Below are positions 9,551-17,062 of a DNA stretch of 64,000 nucleotides, in pieces. Both the position numbers and the translations under genes were made by a program. The number at the start of each line of letters is the position of its first letter. The stretch's first letter is position 1. The stretch comes from an uncultured Bacteroidales bacterium (GTDB lineage Bacteria; Bacteroidota; Bacteroidia; Bacteroidales; FEN-979), in contig CAIVAT010000115.1 of assembly GCA_903903985.1 (NCBI GenBank), positions 1 to 64,000 on the forward strand, read 5' to 3'. Under the pieces are notes generated by a model, which had not been told where the DNA came from, ran no database searches, and was given only the letters and a program-made list of their open reading frames with translations.

Positions 9551-9568
9551 TTCATTAAAATTTCAGAA

Positions 9569-10519
9569 ATGACCAACGTACTTCTCAAGACCAGTTTCTT
9601 TTTTCCCGGACAGAAAAGCCTTTACACAGGAAAAGTCCGAGATGTATACAACATTGATGATCAATTCCTGGTCATGGTTGCAAGCGACCGGATCTCGGCG
9701 TTTGATGTTGTTCTTCCCAGGGGGATACCCTTTAAAGGCCAGGTTTTAAACCAGATTGCATCCAAATTTCTCGATGCCACGGCAGATATTTGCCCGAACT
9801 GGAAAATCTCCTCTCCCGATCCCAATGTGACCATCGGAAGATTCTGCAAGGTGTACCCTGTGGAGATGATCATCCGTGGATACCTTACAGGAAGCGCGTG
9901 GCGTACCTATCAGAAAGGCGCCAGGGAAATTTGCGGTGTAACGGTTCCCGATGGCATGAAGGAACATCAGCGGTTTGCGGAGCCCATCATTACGCCTACT
10001 ACCAAAGCTTCAGAGGGGCATGATGAAGATATTACAGAGGCCGGAATTGTAGCCCAGGGATTGATACCGGCTGAGGAATATGCCTTGATCAAGAAGTATA
10101 CCCACGCATTATTTAAACGCGGCACCGAAATGGCTGCCCGGAAAGGGTTGATCCTGGTAGATACAAAATATGAATTCGGGAAGGGTGCCGATGGGAAAAT
10201 TTACCTCTGCGACGAGATCCACACTCCCGACTCATCGCGCTATTTTTACCTTGAAGGGTATGAGGAACGCCAGTCAAAGGGTGAGCAGCAAAGACAGCTT
10301 TCAAAGGAATTTGTACGTGAATGGCTGATGGCCAATGGCTTTATGGGGAAGGATGGGCAACAGGTCCCGAAGATGAGCGATGAATGGATCAAAGAAATTT
10401 CCGACAGGTATATTGAGCTCTATGAAGGAATCACAGGTGAGAAATTTGTCAGGGTGGAGAATTCGGATATCCTGCAGCGGATTGAATCGAATGTGCTGAA
10501 TTTTCTGTCTACAACGTGA
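9569..10519 (+). CDS. purC: Phosphoribosylaminoimidazole-succinocarboxamide synthase (SAICAR synthetase)
   Basis: Joins CAIR and aspartate using ATP in purine biosynthesis. The 316-residue protein carries [13 protein letters not shown] (nucleotide binding, about 18-30), [42 protein letters not shown] and the [12 protein letters not shown] motif, all typical of the longer SAICAR synthetases. The start at 9569 is chosen because the upstream TTG lies in the promoter element. It stands alone; the 3' side carries a short repeat of ATCTGCG units. Confidence 0.96.
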   Translation: MTNVLLKTSFFFPGQKSLYTGKVRDVYNIDDQFLVMVASDRISAFDVVLPRGIPFKGQVLNQIASKFLDATADICPNWKISSPDPNVTIGRFCKVYPVEMIIRGYLTGSAWRTYQKGAREICGVTVPDGMKEHQRFAEPIITPTTKASEGHDEDITEAGIVAQGLIPAEEYALIKKYTHALFKRGTEMAARKGLILVDTKYEFGKGADGKIYLCDEIHTPDSSRYFYLEGYEERQSKGEQQRQLSKEFVREWLMANGFMGKDGQQVPKMSDEWIKEISDRYIELYEGITGEKFVRVENSDILQRIESNVLNFLSTT

Positions 10520-10560
10520 AAATCGATTTTCTGCGAAGAAATCTGCGAAAATCTACATGA
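10516..10560. repeat. ATCTGCGAAA-type spacer repeat after purC
   Basis: Degenerate units aatcgatttt, ctgcgaagaa, atctgcgaaa, atctacatga repeat with a period near 10 bases directly after the purC stop. A shorter relative (gaaaatctgcgtgaa) follows the C25 protease gene near 53598. Confidence 0.5.
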
Positions 10561-10598
10561 AATATTTTCTTTTTTCTGCTCCGGTGGTGGGTCTCAGA

Positions 10599-11714
10599 CT
10601 AAGGTATTACCACAAATCTTTGCGTAGCTGATAAATTCCCTGATTGCAACTTACAAAAGTAAATGCCGGGAGCAAGGCCTTTCACATCCCAGCTGATTTT
10701 ATGATATCCCTCGGTCATTACCTGATTTGCTACAGTATCTGTTAACTTCCCATTGTTATCATAGATTAGCATCGTAATGAGTTCAGCATTGGTCTTCACG
10801 ATGACCGGGAAGCAGATTGTTTGTGAGGCCGGATTTGGAAAAGGCTGGAGCAACCGGGGTTGGTCCGGGTTTTCGGGTTCCTCAATCGCGTTGGGATACA
10901 TCCTCGGTTTGCCTGCCTGCACCCAGGCGGTATAAACCAGGTCAGCAAGTGAGGCGGAGCCTGTTTGCATCATCAGAATTGTAAAACCTCTCGATTTCGC
11001 CCATAAAGCCTGATAATAAGCATCGGTGCCTGTTCCACCGGCCGTGGTCGTTGCATAGGTATCAGCGAGCAAAACACTGTCAACATATTTATAATCATTG
11101 TACATATAATTAAAAATGTAGGCATCAACATTCTCAATGTATTTTGCAGAATCGGCAGGGTAAACGATTTGTGTTTCATACCGGCTCACCAGGGTTGTTT
11201 CATACCTTGAATGGACCCCGGTCTGCCCTGACATCTGGCCGTTGTAATTTTTAGTGATGTGGAGCGGCATATGTCCATCGCCGACATAGTGGCCCAGGTC
11301 GGCTGCAAATAATGCCGATCTGTTCCAGTCGCTTCGCTGGAAGCAACTTTTCAACGAATCGAAGGTGATCTTTGTCGCCCATGGAAGGGTTCCCTGGTCG
11401 ATCACAAAAGCAAGGCCATGCTGTACAACCACAGAATCGTATTTCTGGGAGATCATGCCCGTCAGATTAAATTCAGGATAGTTATCGATGTCGATGTAAT
11501 GGCGGGGTGCCTCATCGGGATCCTGGTCTTTACGATAATCGGCGTCGGAGGCATGATTCATGACAAAATTTGTCCAGACTGGCTTCAGAAATGACATCTG
11601 GGCAGGCAAACATGCGCTGAAATTCTGACTGATCTTCTTATGCCCTTTCGATCCCCAACTTGAGAGCATCAGGCAAAGCAAAGAAAGTATGACAGGGAAA
11701 AGGATTTTTTTCAT
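10599..11714 (-). CDS. Secreted zinc-dependent PLC / S1-P1 nuclease-fold hydrolase with T9SS sorting domain
   Basis: 371 residues. A signal peptide (about 1-18) precedes a mature start at WGSKGHKKI; an N-terminal Trp followed by GH is the hallmark of the zinc phospholipase C/P1 nuclease fold, where the Trp amino group binds zinc. Further likely zinc ligands lie in NHASDADYR, ADLGHYVGDGHMPLH and the following VHSRYE. Residues about 285-371 form a T9SS type A sorting domain (FPNPASQT, GIYFCKLQSG, QRFVVIP). Whether the substrate is phospholipid or nucleic acid cannot be told from sequence. The ATG overlaps the preceding gene's stop as ATGA (11711-11714), implying co-translation with the SirB1-like protein. 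Confidence 0.85.
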   Translation of the reverse strand: MKKILFPVILSLLCLMLSSWGSKGHKKISQNFSACLPAQMSFLKPVWTNFVMNHASDADYRKDQDPDEAPRHYIDIDNYPEFNLTGMISQKYDSVVVQHGLAFVIDQGTLPWATKITFDSLKSCFQRSDWNRSALFAADLGHYVGDGHMPLHITKNYNGQMSGQTGVHSRYETTLVSRYETQIVYPADSAKYIENVDAYIFNYMYNDYKYVDSVLLADTYATTTAGGTGTDAYYQALWAKSRGFTILMMQTGSASLADLVYTAWVQAGKPRMYPNAIEEPENPDQPRLLQPFPNPASQTICFPVIVKTNAELITMLIYDNNGKLTDTVANQVMTEGYHKISWDVKGLAPGIYFCKLQSGNLSATQRFVVIP

Positions 11715-12580
11715 TCGAATGCAGTTAAAAGGTTCTCCAACTCTTCAGTTTCTTCAATATTCCCCGTTTGTTTGTAAGAAAAAAGCAGGGTGTCGATCAG
11801 CCTGCGGATGATGTCGGGGTTGCTACAAGGTGCAAAGAACGACTTTTCCGGCATGATTTTCATTTGTTTGACAAACAAATCTATTTCACGACGTGAAAAG
11901 ACGGCACCCTGGTTAAAGGGGTTGATATAAAAAAGCACATCATTTTCGCCCGGGTCATCAATGCCGGTATCGGTCAGGTAAGCCAGGATAAAATGCTGGG
12001 GAAGGTTCACGCCATATACAGGCAGTCCAAGTCTTTGTGCCAGGATAATGAAGATCATCCCCAATGACAGAGGACTTCCAAGCTTATTTTCAAGCAAGGA
12101 ATTGATAAAATTATTTTGAGGTTCGTTTAAGCTATCTTTATTCCCGTTAAAATGATGAATATCGAAAATTATATGGTTCAGCACTTTAACGTTTTCAAGG
12201 GCCGTCAGATTTTCATGCAATTCAATCCAGATATCCATTTTAAGTTGTTCAATCCTGATAACGATCTCTTCCTCTTCCAGTGACGGAAACTGTATTTTGG
12301 TCACAAGAATGAACCCTTTCAGCAGGTCTGATGAACCGGTATGCAGCCAGTTTAAAAACTCAGAATAGAGATCATCCTGATTTATTTTTCTTATAATTGA
12401 CTGAATCCGTTCCTGAACAACAGGATTGAAGGAGTTTTCGAAAGTTGCTTCCAGGATACTCATGGCAGCCATCCCCTGCAGGAGGATCTGATCCCGGATT
12501 AATGAGAAAGCCTTTTCATCAGGTTCGTCCAGAAGTTTGATCAAGGCAACCAGGGTGGGGTTATCAGTTAGCTGGGTCAT
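11711..12580 (-). CDS. SirB1-like transglutaminase-fold protein
   Basis: 289 residues with a helical N-terminal half (HEAT-like) and the SirB1/transglutaminase-like segment: LGSPLSLGMIFIILAQRLGLPVYGVNLPQHFILAY (about 170-204). Here the papain-type Cys of true transglutaminases is a Ser or Gly while His (QHFIL) is retained, as usual in SirB1 relatives, so catalysis is doubtful. No signal peptide. It lies 39 bases after the nucleoside phosphorylase stop, a gap that holds a paired palindromic element, and is translationally coupled to the secreted hydrolase gene. Function unknown. Confidence 0.8.
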   Translation of the reverse strand: MTQLTDNPTLVALIKLLDEPDEKAFSLIRDQILLQGMAAMSILEATFENSFNPVVQERIQSIIRKINQDDLYSEFLNWLHTGSSDLLKGFILVTKIQFPSLEEEEIVIRIEQLKMDIWIELHENLTALENVKVLNHIIFDIHHFNGNKDSLNEPQNNFINSLLENKLGSPLSLGMIFIILAQRLGLPVYGVNLPQHFILAYLTDTGIDDPGENDVLFYINPFNQGAVFSRREIDLFVKQMKIMPEKSFFAPCSNPDIIRRLIDTLLFSYKQTGNIEETEELENLLTAFE

Positions 12581-12596
12581 GGGTTAGATGTTAGCG
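12575..12596. repeat. Short 7-base-period repeat at the SirB1 gene start
   Basis: Heptads ggtcatg, ggttaga, tgttagc in register across the SirB1 ATG, abutting the palindromic element that follows. Confidence 0.4.
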
Positions 12597-12597
12597 A

Positions 12598-12628
12598 CAC
12601 CCCGTCAGGGTTCATTACCCTATCGGGT
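12598..12628. repeat. Paired palindromic element, copy 1
   Basis: CACCCCGTCAGGGT (12598-12611), five bases, then ACCCTATCGGGT (12617-12628). The same half-site, the same 5-base spacer and a near-identical second half occur in rsmA. This copy covers the stop codon of the nucleoside phosphorylase gene and supplies its final codons. Confidence 0.6.
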
Positions 12629-13492
12629 GATCAGGTCCAGAACCAACGCGATCAGGTTATTGACGACCTTTTTATGATCCGGGTTATAGTCGCCGGTCGC
12701 CCTGTTTGCAATGAGGGTACAAATGGTTACCATTTCATGTCCCATCAAGGCACCAAGGCCATACAATGCAGAGGTTTCCATTTCAAAGTTAACGATGCGG
12801 TGCCCTTGAAATCTGAAACTCTGCAGTTTTTTAATCATATCCGGATCGGTAAGCGGCAACCTTAGAAATCGTCCCTGCGGACCGTAAAATCCGGGGGCAG
12901 TAACGGTAATACCTGCAACAGCATAAGGCCTGAACAGGTTGACTAACCGATCGGAACCCTTCACAAAATAGGGTTTTGAAAGGTCCCTGGGCCATGCAGC
13001 ATGGGCGGCAAAAGCCTCAGTCATTTCACGATCGATGATACCAGGAGTGCCTTTATAAAAATGGAGCAGGTTATCGAGACCAACCGCATGCGTTGATAAT
13101 CCAAAACTGTTGACAGGCACATCGGCCTGGATGGATCCGGATGTTCCGATGCGAATGATGTTCAACGACCGGAGTTCCCGATTCTGAACCCGGGTTTTTA
13201 TATTGAAATTTGCAAGGGCATCAAGTTCGTGCATCACGATATCACAATTGTCTGTTCCGATACCGGTCGATAATGCGGTGATGCGTTTCCCGCGATAATA
13301 TCCTGTTTGAGAAATAAATTCCCGGTTGGATGCACGGTGGTCAATTCCGGTGAAGTGTTCGGAAATTTCATGAACCCGTTGCGGGTCGCCAACAACAATT
13401 ACAGTATCGGCAAGGTCTTCCGGCCTCATGCAAATATGGTAAACACTTCCGTCAGCATTTACAATCAGGTCTGGTTCTGCGAGCAATGGCAT
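12620..13492 (-). CDS. Nucleoside phosphorylase (uridine phosphorylase-like)
   Basis: 290 residues of the PNP/UDP phosphorylase family, which splits nucleosides with phosphate to give a base and (deoxy)ribose-1-phosphate. Motifs: VIVVGDPQRVHEIS (phosphate binding), GTSGSIQADVPV, and NFEMETSALYGLGALMG, where the Glu-Met-Glu contacts ribose. Substrate preference (uridine or purine) is not decided here. I use the ATG at 13492, not the one 36 bases upstream, because a TACCTTTG -7 element sits at 13515-13508. A paired palindromic element overlaps its 3' end. Confidence 0.9.
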   Translation of the reverse strand: MPLLAEPDLIVNADGSVYHICMRPEDLADTVIVVGDPQRVHEISEHFTGIDHRASNREFISQTGYYRGKRITALSTGIGTDNCDIVMHELDALANFNIKTRVQNRELRSLNIIRIGTSGSIQADVPVNSFGLSTHAVGLDNLLHFYKGTPGIIDREMTEAFAAHAAWPRDLSKPYFVKGSDRLVNLFRPYAVAGITVTAPGFYGPQGRFLRLPLTDPDMIKKLQSFRFQGHRIVNFEMETSALYGLGALMGHEMVTICTLIANRATGDYNPDHKKVVNNLIALVLDLITR

Positions 13493-13507
13493 AGGTCTTT
13501 TTTTTTG

Positions 13508-13515
13508 CAAAGGTA
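13508..13515 (-). promoter_or_regulatory. Putative -7 promoter element for the nucleoside phosphorylase gene
   Basis: TACCTTTG on the minus strand, 15 bases ahead of the ATG at 13492. Its position makes a longer N-terminus unlikely. Confidence 0.6.
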
Positions 13516-13583
13516 ATAAATATGCCAATCAATCGGGAATGTTCCCACAGCTGTTATCGTAACCCATATCCCGCCGATTTCTT

Positions 13584-13591
13584 TAAATTTG
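13584..13591 (+). promoter_or_regulatory. Putative -7 promoter element for cinA, very close to the start codon
   Basis: TAAATTTG followed by only four bases (CAGG) before the ATG. A start site about six bases after the element would leave almost no 5' leader. Confidence 0.55.
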
Positions 13592-13595
13592 CAGG

Positions 13596-14855
13596 ATGAA
13601 CGTAGAGATCATCAACATCGGTGATGAACTGCTTATCGGGCAGGTCATCAATACCAACGCTGCCTGGATGGCGGAACAATTAAACCTGGCGGGATTCAGG
13701 GTGTACCAGGTCACCGTGATCAGCGATTCACGGCAACACATCCTTCATGCTCTTGCCGAAGCCGTGCAGCGGGCGGAGATCGTATTGATTTCCGGAGGAA
13801 TAGGCCCCACCAAGGATGACATTACAAAACACACGCTTTGCGAATATTTCAATTCCCGGCTCGTATTTAATGAAGATGCATACAGGGACGTGGAGGCATT
13901 GTTTGCCCGCCGGGGCTATCCGGTGACTGAACTCAACCGGCAACAGGCTGAATTGCCTGAAAATTGTACCGGCATCCCAAACAAACTGGGAACGGCCAGG
14001 GGAATGTGGTTTGAACAGGATCGCCCTGCAGGCGGGAAGACAATTTTTGTCTCCATGCCAGGTGTTCCGTTTGAAATGAAAGCCATGCTGACCGGTTATG
14101 TAATTCCAAAGCTTAAACAGATCTACAAAACCCCGTTTATTTTTCATAAAACAATATTGACCCAGGGGGTCGGTGAATCATTCCTTGCTGCTCAAATTGA
14201 AGCCTGGGAAAATGCCCTCCCATCCAACATCAAACTGGCCTACCTGCCCCAGCCCGGTGTTGTCAGGTTGAGGCTTTCAGGCGAGGGTTTGAATAAAGCA
14301 GCACTGCATTTACAGATAAGCTCAGCAGTTTTAAAACTGCAGGAACTGATCCCCGACCTTATTTTCGGGTATGATGATGAAACCCTTGAAATGATTGTCG
14401 GGCATCATCTCAAAGAGAAGAAAGCGACCCTGGCCACTGCGGAGAGTTGCACAGGAGGCACCATTGCCCAATTGATTACAAGTGTCCCTGGAAGTTCTGC
14501 CTATTTTAAAGGTTCAGTAGTTGCCTACTCCAATGAGATCAAGGAGCAAATCCTGGGAGTGAGCGCTGAAAGCCTTGAAAAATATGGCGCTGTAAGTAAA
14601 GAGGTTGTAAAGGAAATGGCCATTTCAATGCAGTCGAGATTCAATGTTGATTATGCCATTGCAACCTCAGGAGTTTCCGGTCCCGATGGAGGAACTCCTG
14701 AAAAGCCCGTTGGGACCGTTTGGATTGCCATTGCCTCGCCTGGTGAAGTGGTCGCCATGCATTACCTTTTTGGTGACAGCCGTGAGCGGAATATCCGGAG
14801 GACTGCGTTGCAGGCGCTGAATCTCTTGAGGAAGAAATTAGTTAATCAGGGTTAA
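13596..14855 (+). CDS. cinA: CinA family protein, NMN deamidase-related
   Basis: 419 residues with two domains. The N-terminal MoCF-like domain (about 1-170) has NIGDELLIGQVINTNAAWMA and SGGIGPTKDDITK. The C-terminal CinA domain (about 255-415) has TLATAESCTGGTIAQLIT, with the serine and lysine region of the pyridine nucleotide amidase, and ATSGVSGPDGGTPEKPVGTVWIA. CinA proteins remove the amide from nicotinamide mononucleotide and are implicated in ADP-ribose turnover. The promoter element is four bases from the ATG, so the mRNA may be leaderless. It converges on the glycine-rich gene cluster. Confidence 0.95.
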   Translation: MNVEIINIGDELLIGQVINTNAAWMAEQLNLAGFRVYQVTVISDSRQHILHALAEAVQRAEIVLISGGIGPTKDDITKHTLCEYFNSRLVFNEDAYRDVEALFARRGYPVTELNRQQAELPENCTGIPNKLGTARGMWFEQDRPAGGKTIFVSMPGVPFEMKAMLTGYVIPKLKQIYKTPFIFHKTILTQGVGESFLAAQIEAWENALPSNIKLAYLPQPGVVRLRLSGEGLNKAALHLQISSAVLKLQELIPDLIFGYDDETLEMIVGHHLKEKKATLATAESCTGGTIAQLITSVPGSSAYFKGSVVAYSNEIKEQILGVSAESLEKYGAVSKEVVKEMAISMQSRFNVDYAIATSGVSGPDGGTPEKPVGTVWIAIASPGEVVAMHYLFGDSRERNIRRTALQALNLLRKKLVNQG

Positions 14856-14912
14856 ATGCTTTGTAAATAATGCATCCAATGCCTGAAATATTTGTTCAAG
14901 CGTTTCTCCAAA

Positions 14913-17024
14913 CTAATTTATGGTTACAGTTACCTCAAGCCTAGTAGCGCTTTCCGTGTAGTCGATCGTTTGGCTTGCCCAATAGTGCATTGCATTAATT
15001 AACACCGTGGTTGAAGGCAATGCAGATCCGCCGGATGAAGCATAGTACCACCTGATGGATGATCCAGATGCCGACAGGTTTGCAACGGTCGCGCCTGCGC
15101 TGAATGATTGGGTCTGGGAGCCTGCAGGTTTACAGGGTGTTGCATCCACCGTGGCAGTTATTTCGAACCTTGAATGGCTTTCACAACCATTTACGGTTTG
15201 GCTGGCATAATAATGGTCACCCCCGGTCAGTTGAGTCGAAGCGGTCAGCGCAGTTCCACCGTTAGGAGCCGCGTACCATTTAATGCCCGAACCGGTTGCC
15301 TGTAAACTTGCAACCGTTGGCGGTGTGGCAACATAAGATGGCTGGTTGACCGTTACTTCAAGCGATGCACAGCCGGTGCTGAATTGCGAATTGTTGTAAT
15401 TCCGGGCGTAATAGGCCGTGGTGGCGGTTGGATTGACAGTGTAAGTATTGCCGGTTGATACCTGTGTTCCTCCGCAGCTTCCGGTATACCAATAAACAGT
15501 TCCATCGGCACCATTGGCAGTAAGGAGGGTACTGAAACCACTGCAAATTGGATTAACGGACGCTGTGACCGAAGTAGGATTGGCCGGAGCAGATGTTATC
15601 GAAGAGCTTATGATCACTATACCGTTTCCTGGTTGAACCACAGCGGTGTTTGACTGACTGGTACCACCGTTATATGAACCACCACCTCCAGAACCACCAT
15701 CGCCACCAGCTCCACCGCCTGAATAACCACCGCCTCCGCCACCGGTATAACCGCCACAACCACCCCCTCCAAAACCACCATTACGCAAAACACCAACGCT
15801 GCCTCCGGTTCCTGCCACTCCGCCGGTTGCATTGCTGACAAATGAATATCCCCCATAATTGATGCTGCCATAACCTGGGGCTCCTTCAGAATTTCCTCCA
15901 TTACCGGTCAAGCCTCCACCTCCCGAACCGCCCTGAAAACCCGGATTGGAACATCCGCCACCACCGCTTCCACCAGTTCCACCGACGCCAGGACTTGCAA
16001 CCGATCCACTTCCGCCACCGGTGCCTGTCAATGCATCTCCGCCGGGTGCTCCTGCATAACTCAGTCGTGTTGTTGCACCTCCGCCACCACCCGCAACAAT
16101 CAGTGCTGTATTGTCCGAAAGTGTCACAAAGGAAGTTCCACCGCCTGATCCTCCTGCTTCCTGCGGAGAAGGCGATCCGGCATAATCATCAATGGTACCA
16201 TCCAGTCCGCGTTGCCCAATTACAATCTTCAATACTTGTCCTGCTGTAAGCGTAAAATCCCCAGCCATTTCTGTACCATACCCGCCACGAACACGCTGGG
16301 TATAATAGTTTGCACCGCCGCCTGCTCCCTGTGCCCTGATCCTGTATATGTTCGTTGCCGGTACCGTCCACTCCTGAATTCCCTGAGTGTTAATGGTAAC
16401 GTTCCCTGCAAGCGTTGTTCCGGAATATGCAGCGTTAACCTGGGCCTGGGTAGGCCCAGTTCTCCCCGTAGCTCCTGCATTCGTGAAAGTATAAATATTT
16501 GATGTAATTATCACGGTCATTGTTTGCGTTCCAGCACTACAGGTGGCGCTGTTTACGCCACCCCAGTTGGTATTTGCTATATGCGGGCGCACAATGTATC
16601 CGGGGTTTGGACATGCACAAACAGATCCGGTAGCGCTTAATTCCAGGCCCGATCCGCAGTTCCCAACCGCCCATGTCCTGCCTCCTGTAATCCAACTACC
16701 AGGGGAACCAGAATACAATGCATTAGCTATAGCGGTTGCAACAGTTTGATCTGATACCGAAACACCAACCGCATCATTACTTCCTTTGATGGTAACGGAG
16801 GTATAAATACGAGGGGTCAGCTGGGCAATGAAGCTACTCCAATGTGTCCATTGAATGTCAGATGAAGAGTAGGCAACACCTGAGGTAAAGGTCTCAGAGT
16901 AGGTAAATGTTTGTGCCAATGTTTTCCCGGCACCCGGAAACAGCAGGATGAGCATAATAAACGGGATGATCAACCCGGAATCATGCACAAATCTCTGAAC
17001 AGTGGTGGTTGGACGTATCATCAT
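14913..17024 (-). CDS. Glycine-rich, Ig-like repeat surface protein (paralogue A)
   Basis: 703 residues. After a basic N-terminus and signal peptide (about 1-38) comes a Cys-containing region of unknown fold (about 40-170), then GATGRTGPTQAQVNAAY leading into a glycine-rich domain like that of ALK/LTK (PF12810 type, about 175-480), then three Ig-like repeats (about 482-703) with WYTGSCGGTQ, IKWYAAPNGG and IRWYYASSGG cores. The last 220 residues are closely similar to the C-terminus of paralogue C. It ends in EVTVTIN with no T9SS sorting domain, so how it reaches the surface is unclear. It is the last of three leftward paralogues. An adhesive or matrix role is inference. Confidence 0.8.
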   Translation of the reverse strand: MMIRPTTTVQRFVHDSGLIIPFIMLILLFPGAGKTLAQTFTYSETFTSGVAYSSSDIQWTHWSSFIAQLTPRIYTSVTIKGSNDAVGVSVSDQTVATAIANALYSGSPGSWITGGRTWAVGNCGSGLELSATGSVCACPNPGYIVRPHIANTNWGGVNSATCSAGTQTMTVIITSNIYTFTNAGATGRTGPTQAQVNAAYSGTTLAGNVTINTQGIQEWTVPATNIYRIRAQGAGGGANYYTQRVRGGYGTEMAGDFTLTAGQVLKIVIGQRGLDGTIDDYAGSPSPQEAGGSGGGTSFVTLSDNTALIVAGGGGGATTRLSYAGAPGGDALTGTGGGSGSVASPGVGGTGGSGGGGCSNPGFQGGSGGGGLTGNGGNSEGAPGYGSINYGGYSFVSNATGGVAGTGGSVGVLRNGGFGGGGCGGYTGGGGGGYSGGGAGGDGGSGGGGSYNGGTSQSNTAVVQPGNGIVIISSSITSAPANPTSVTASVNPICSGFSTLLTANGADGTVYWYTGSCGGTQVSTGNTYTVNPTATTAYYARNYNNSQFSTGCASLEVTVNQPSYVATPPTVASLQATGSGIKWYAAPNGGTALTASTQLTGGDHYYASQTVNGCESHSRFEITATVDATPCKPAGSQTQSFSAGATVANLSASGSSIRWYYASSGGSALPSTTVLINAMHYWASQTIDYTESATRLEVTVTIN

Positions 17025-17062
17025 ATCAACATATTTTAATCGAATTTTTCAAATAAGTTCAA

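Noticed and set aside
9548-9568. TTG start for purC upstream of the ATG at 9569
   Set aside because: The TTG is part of the TATATTTG promoter element, so it would not be transcribed.
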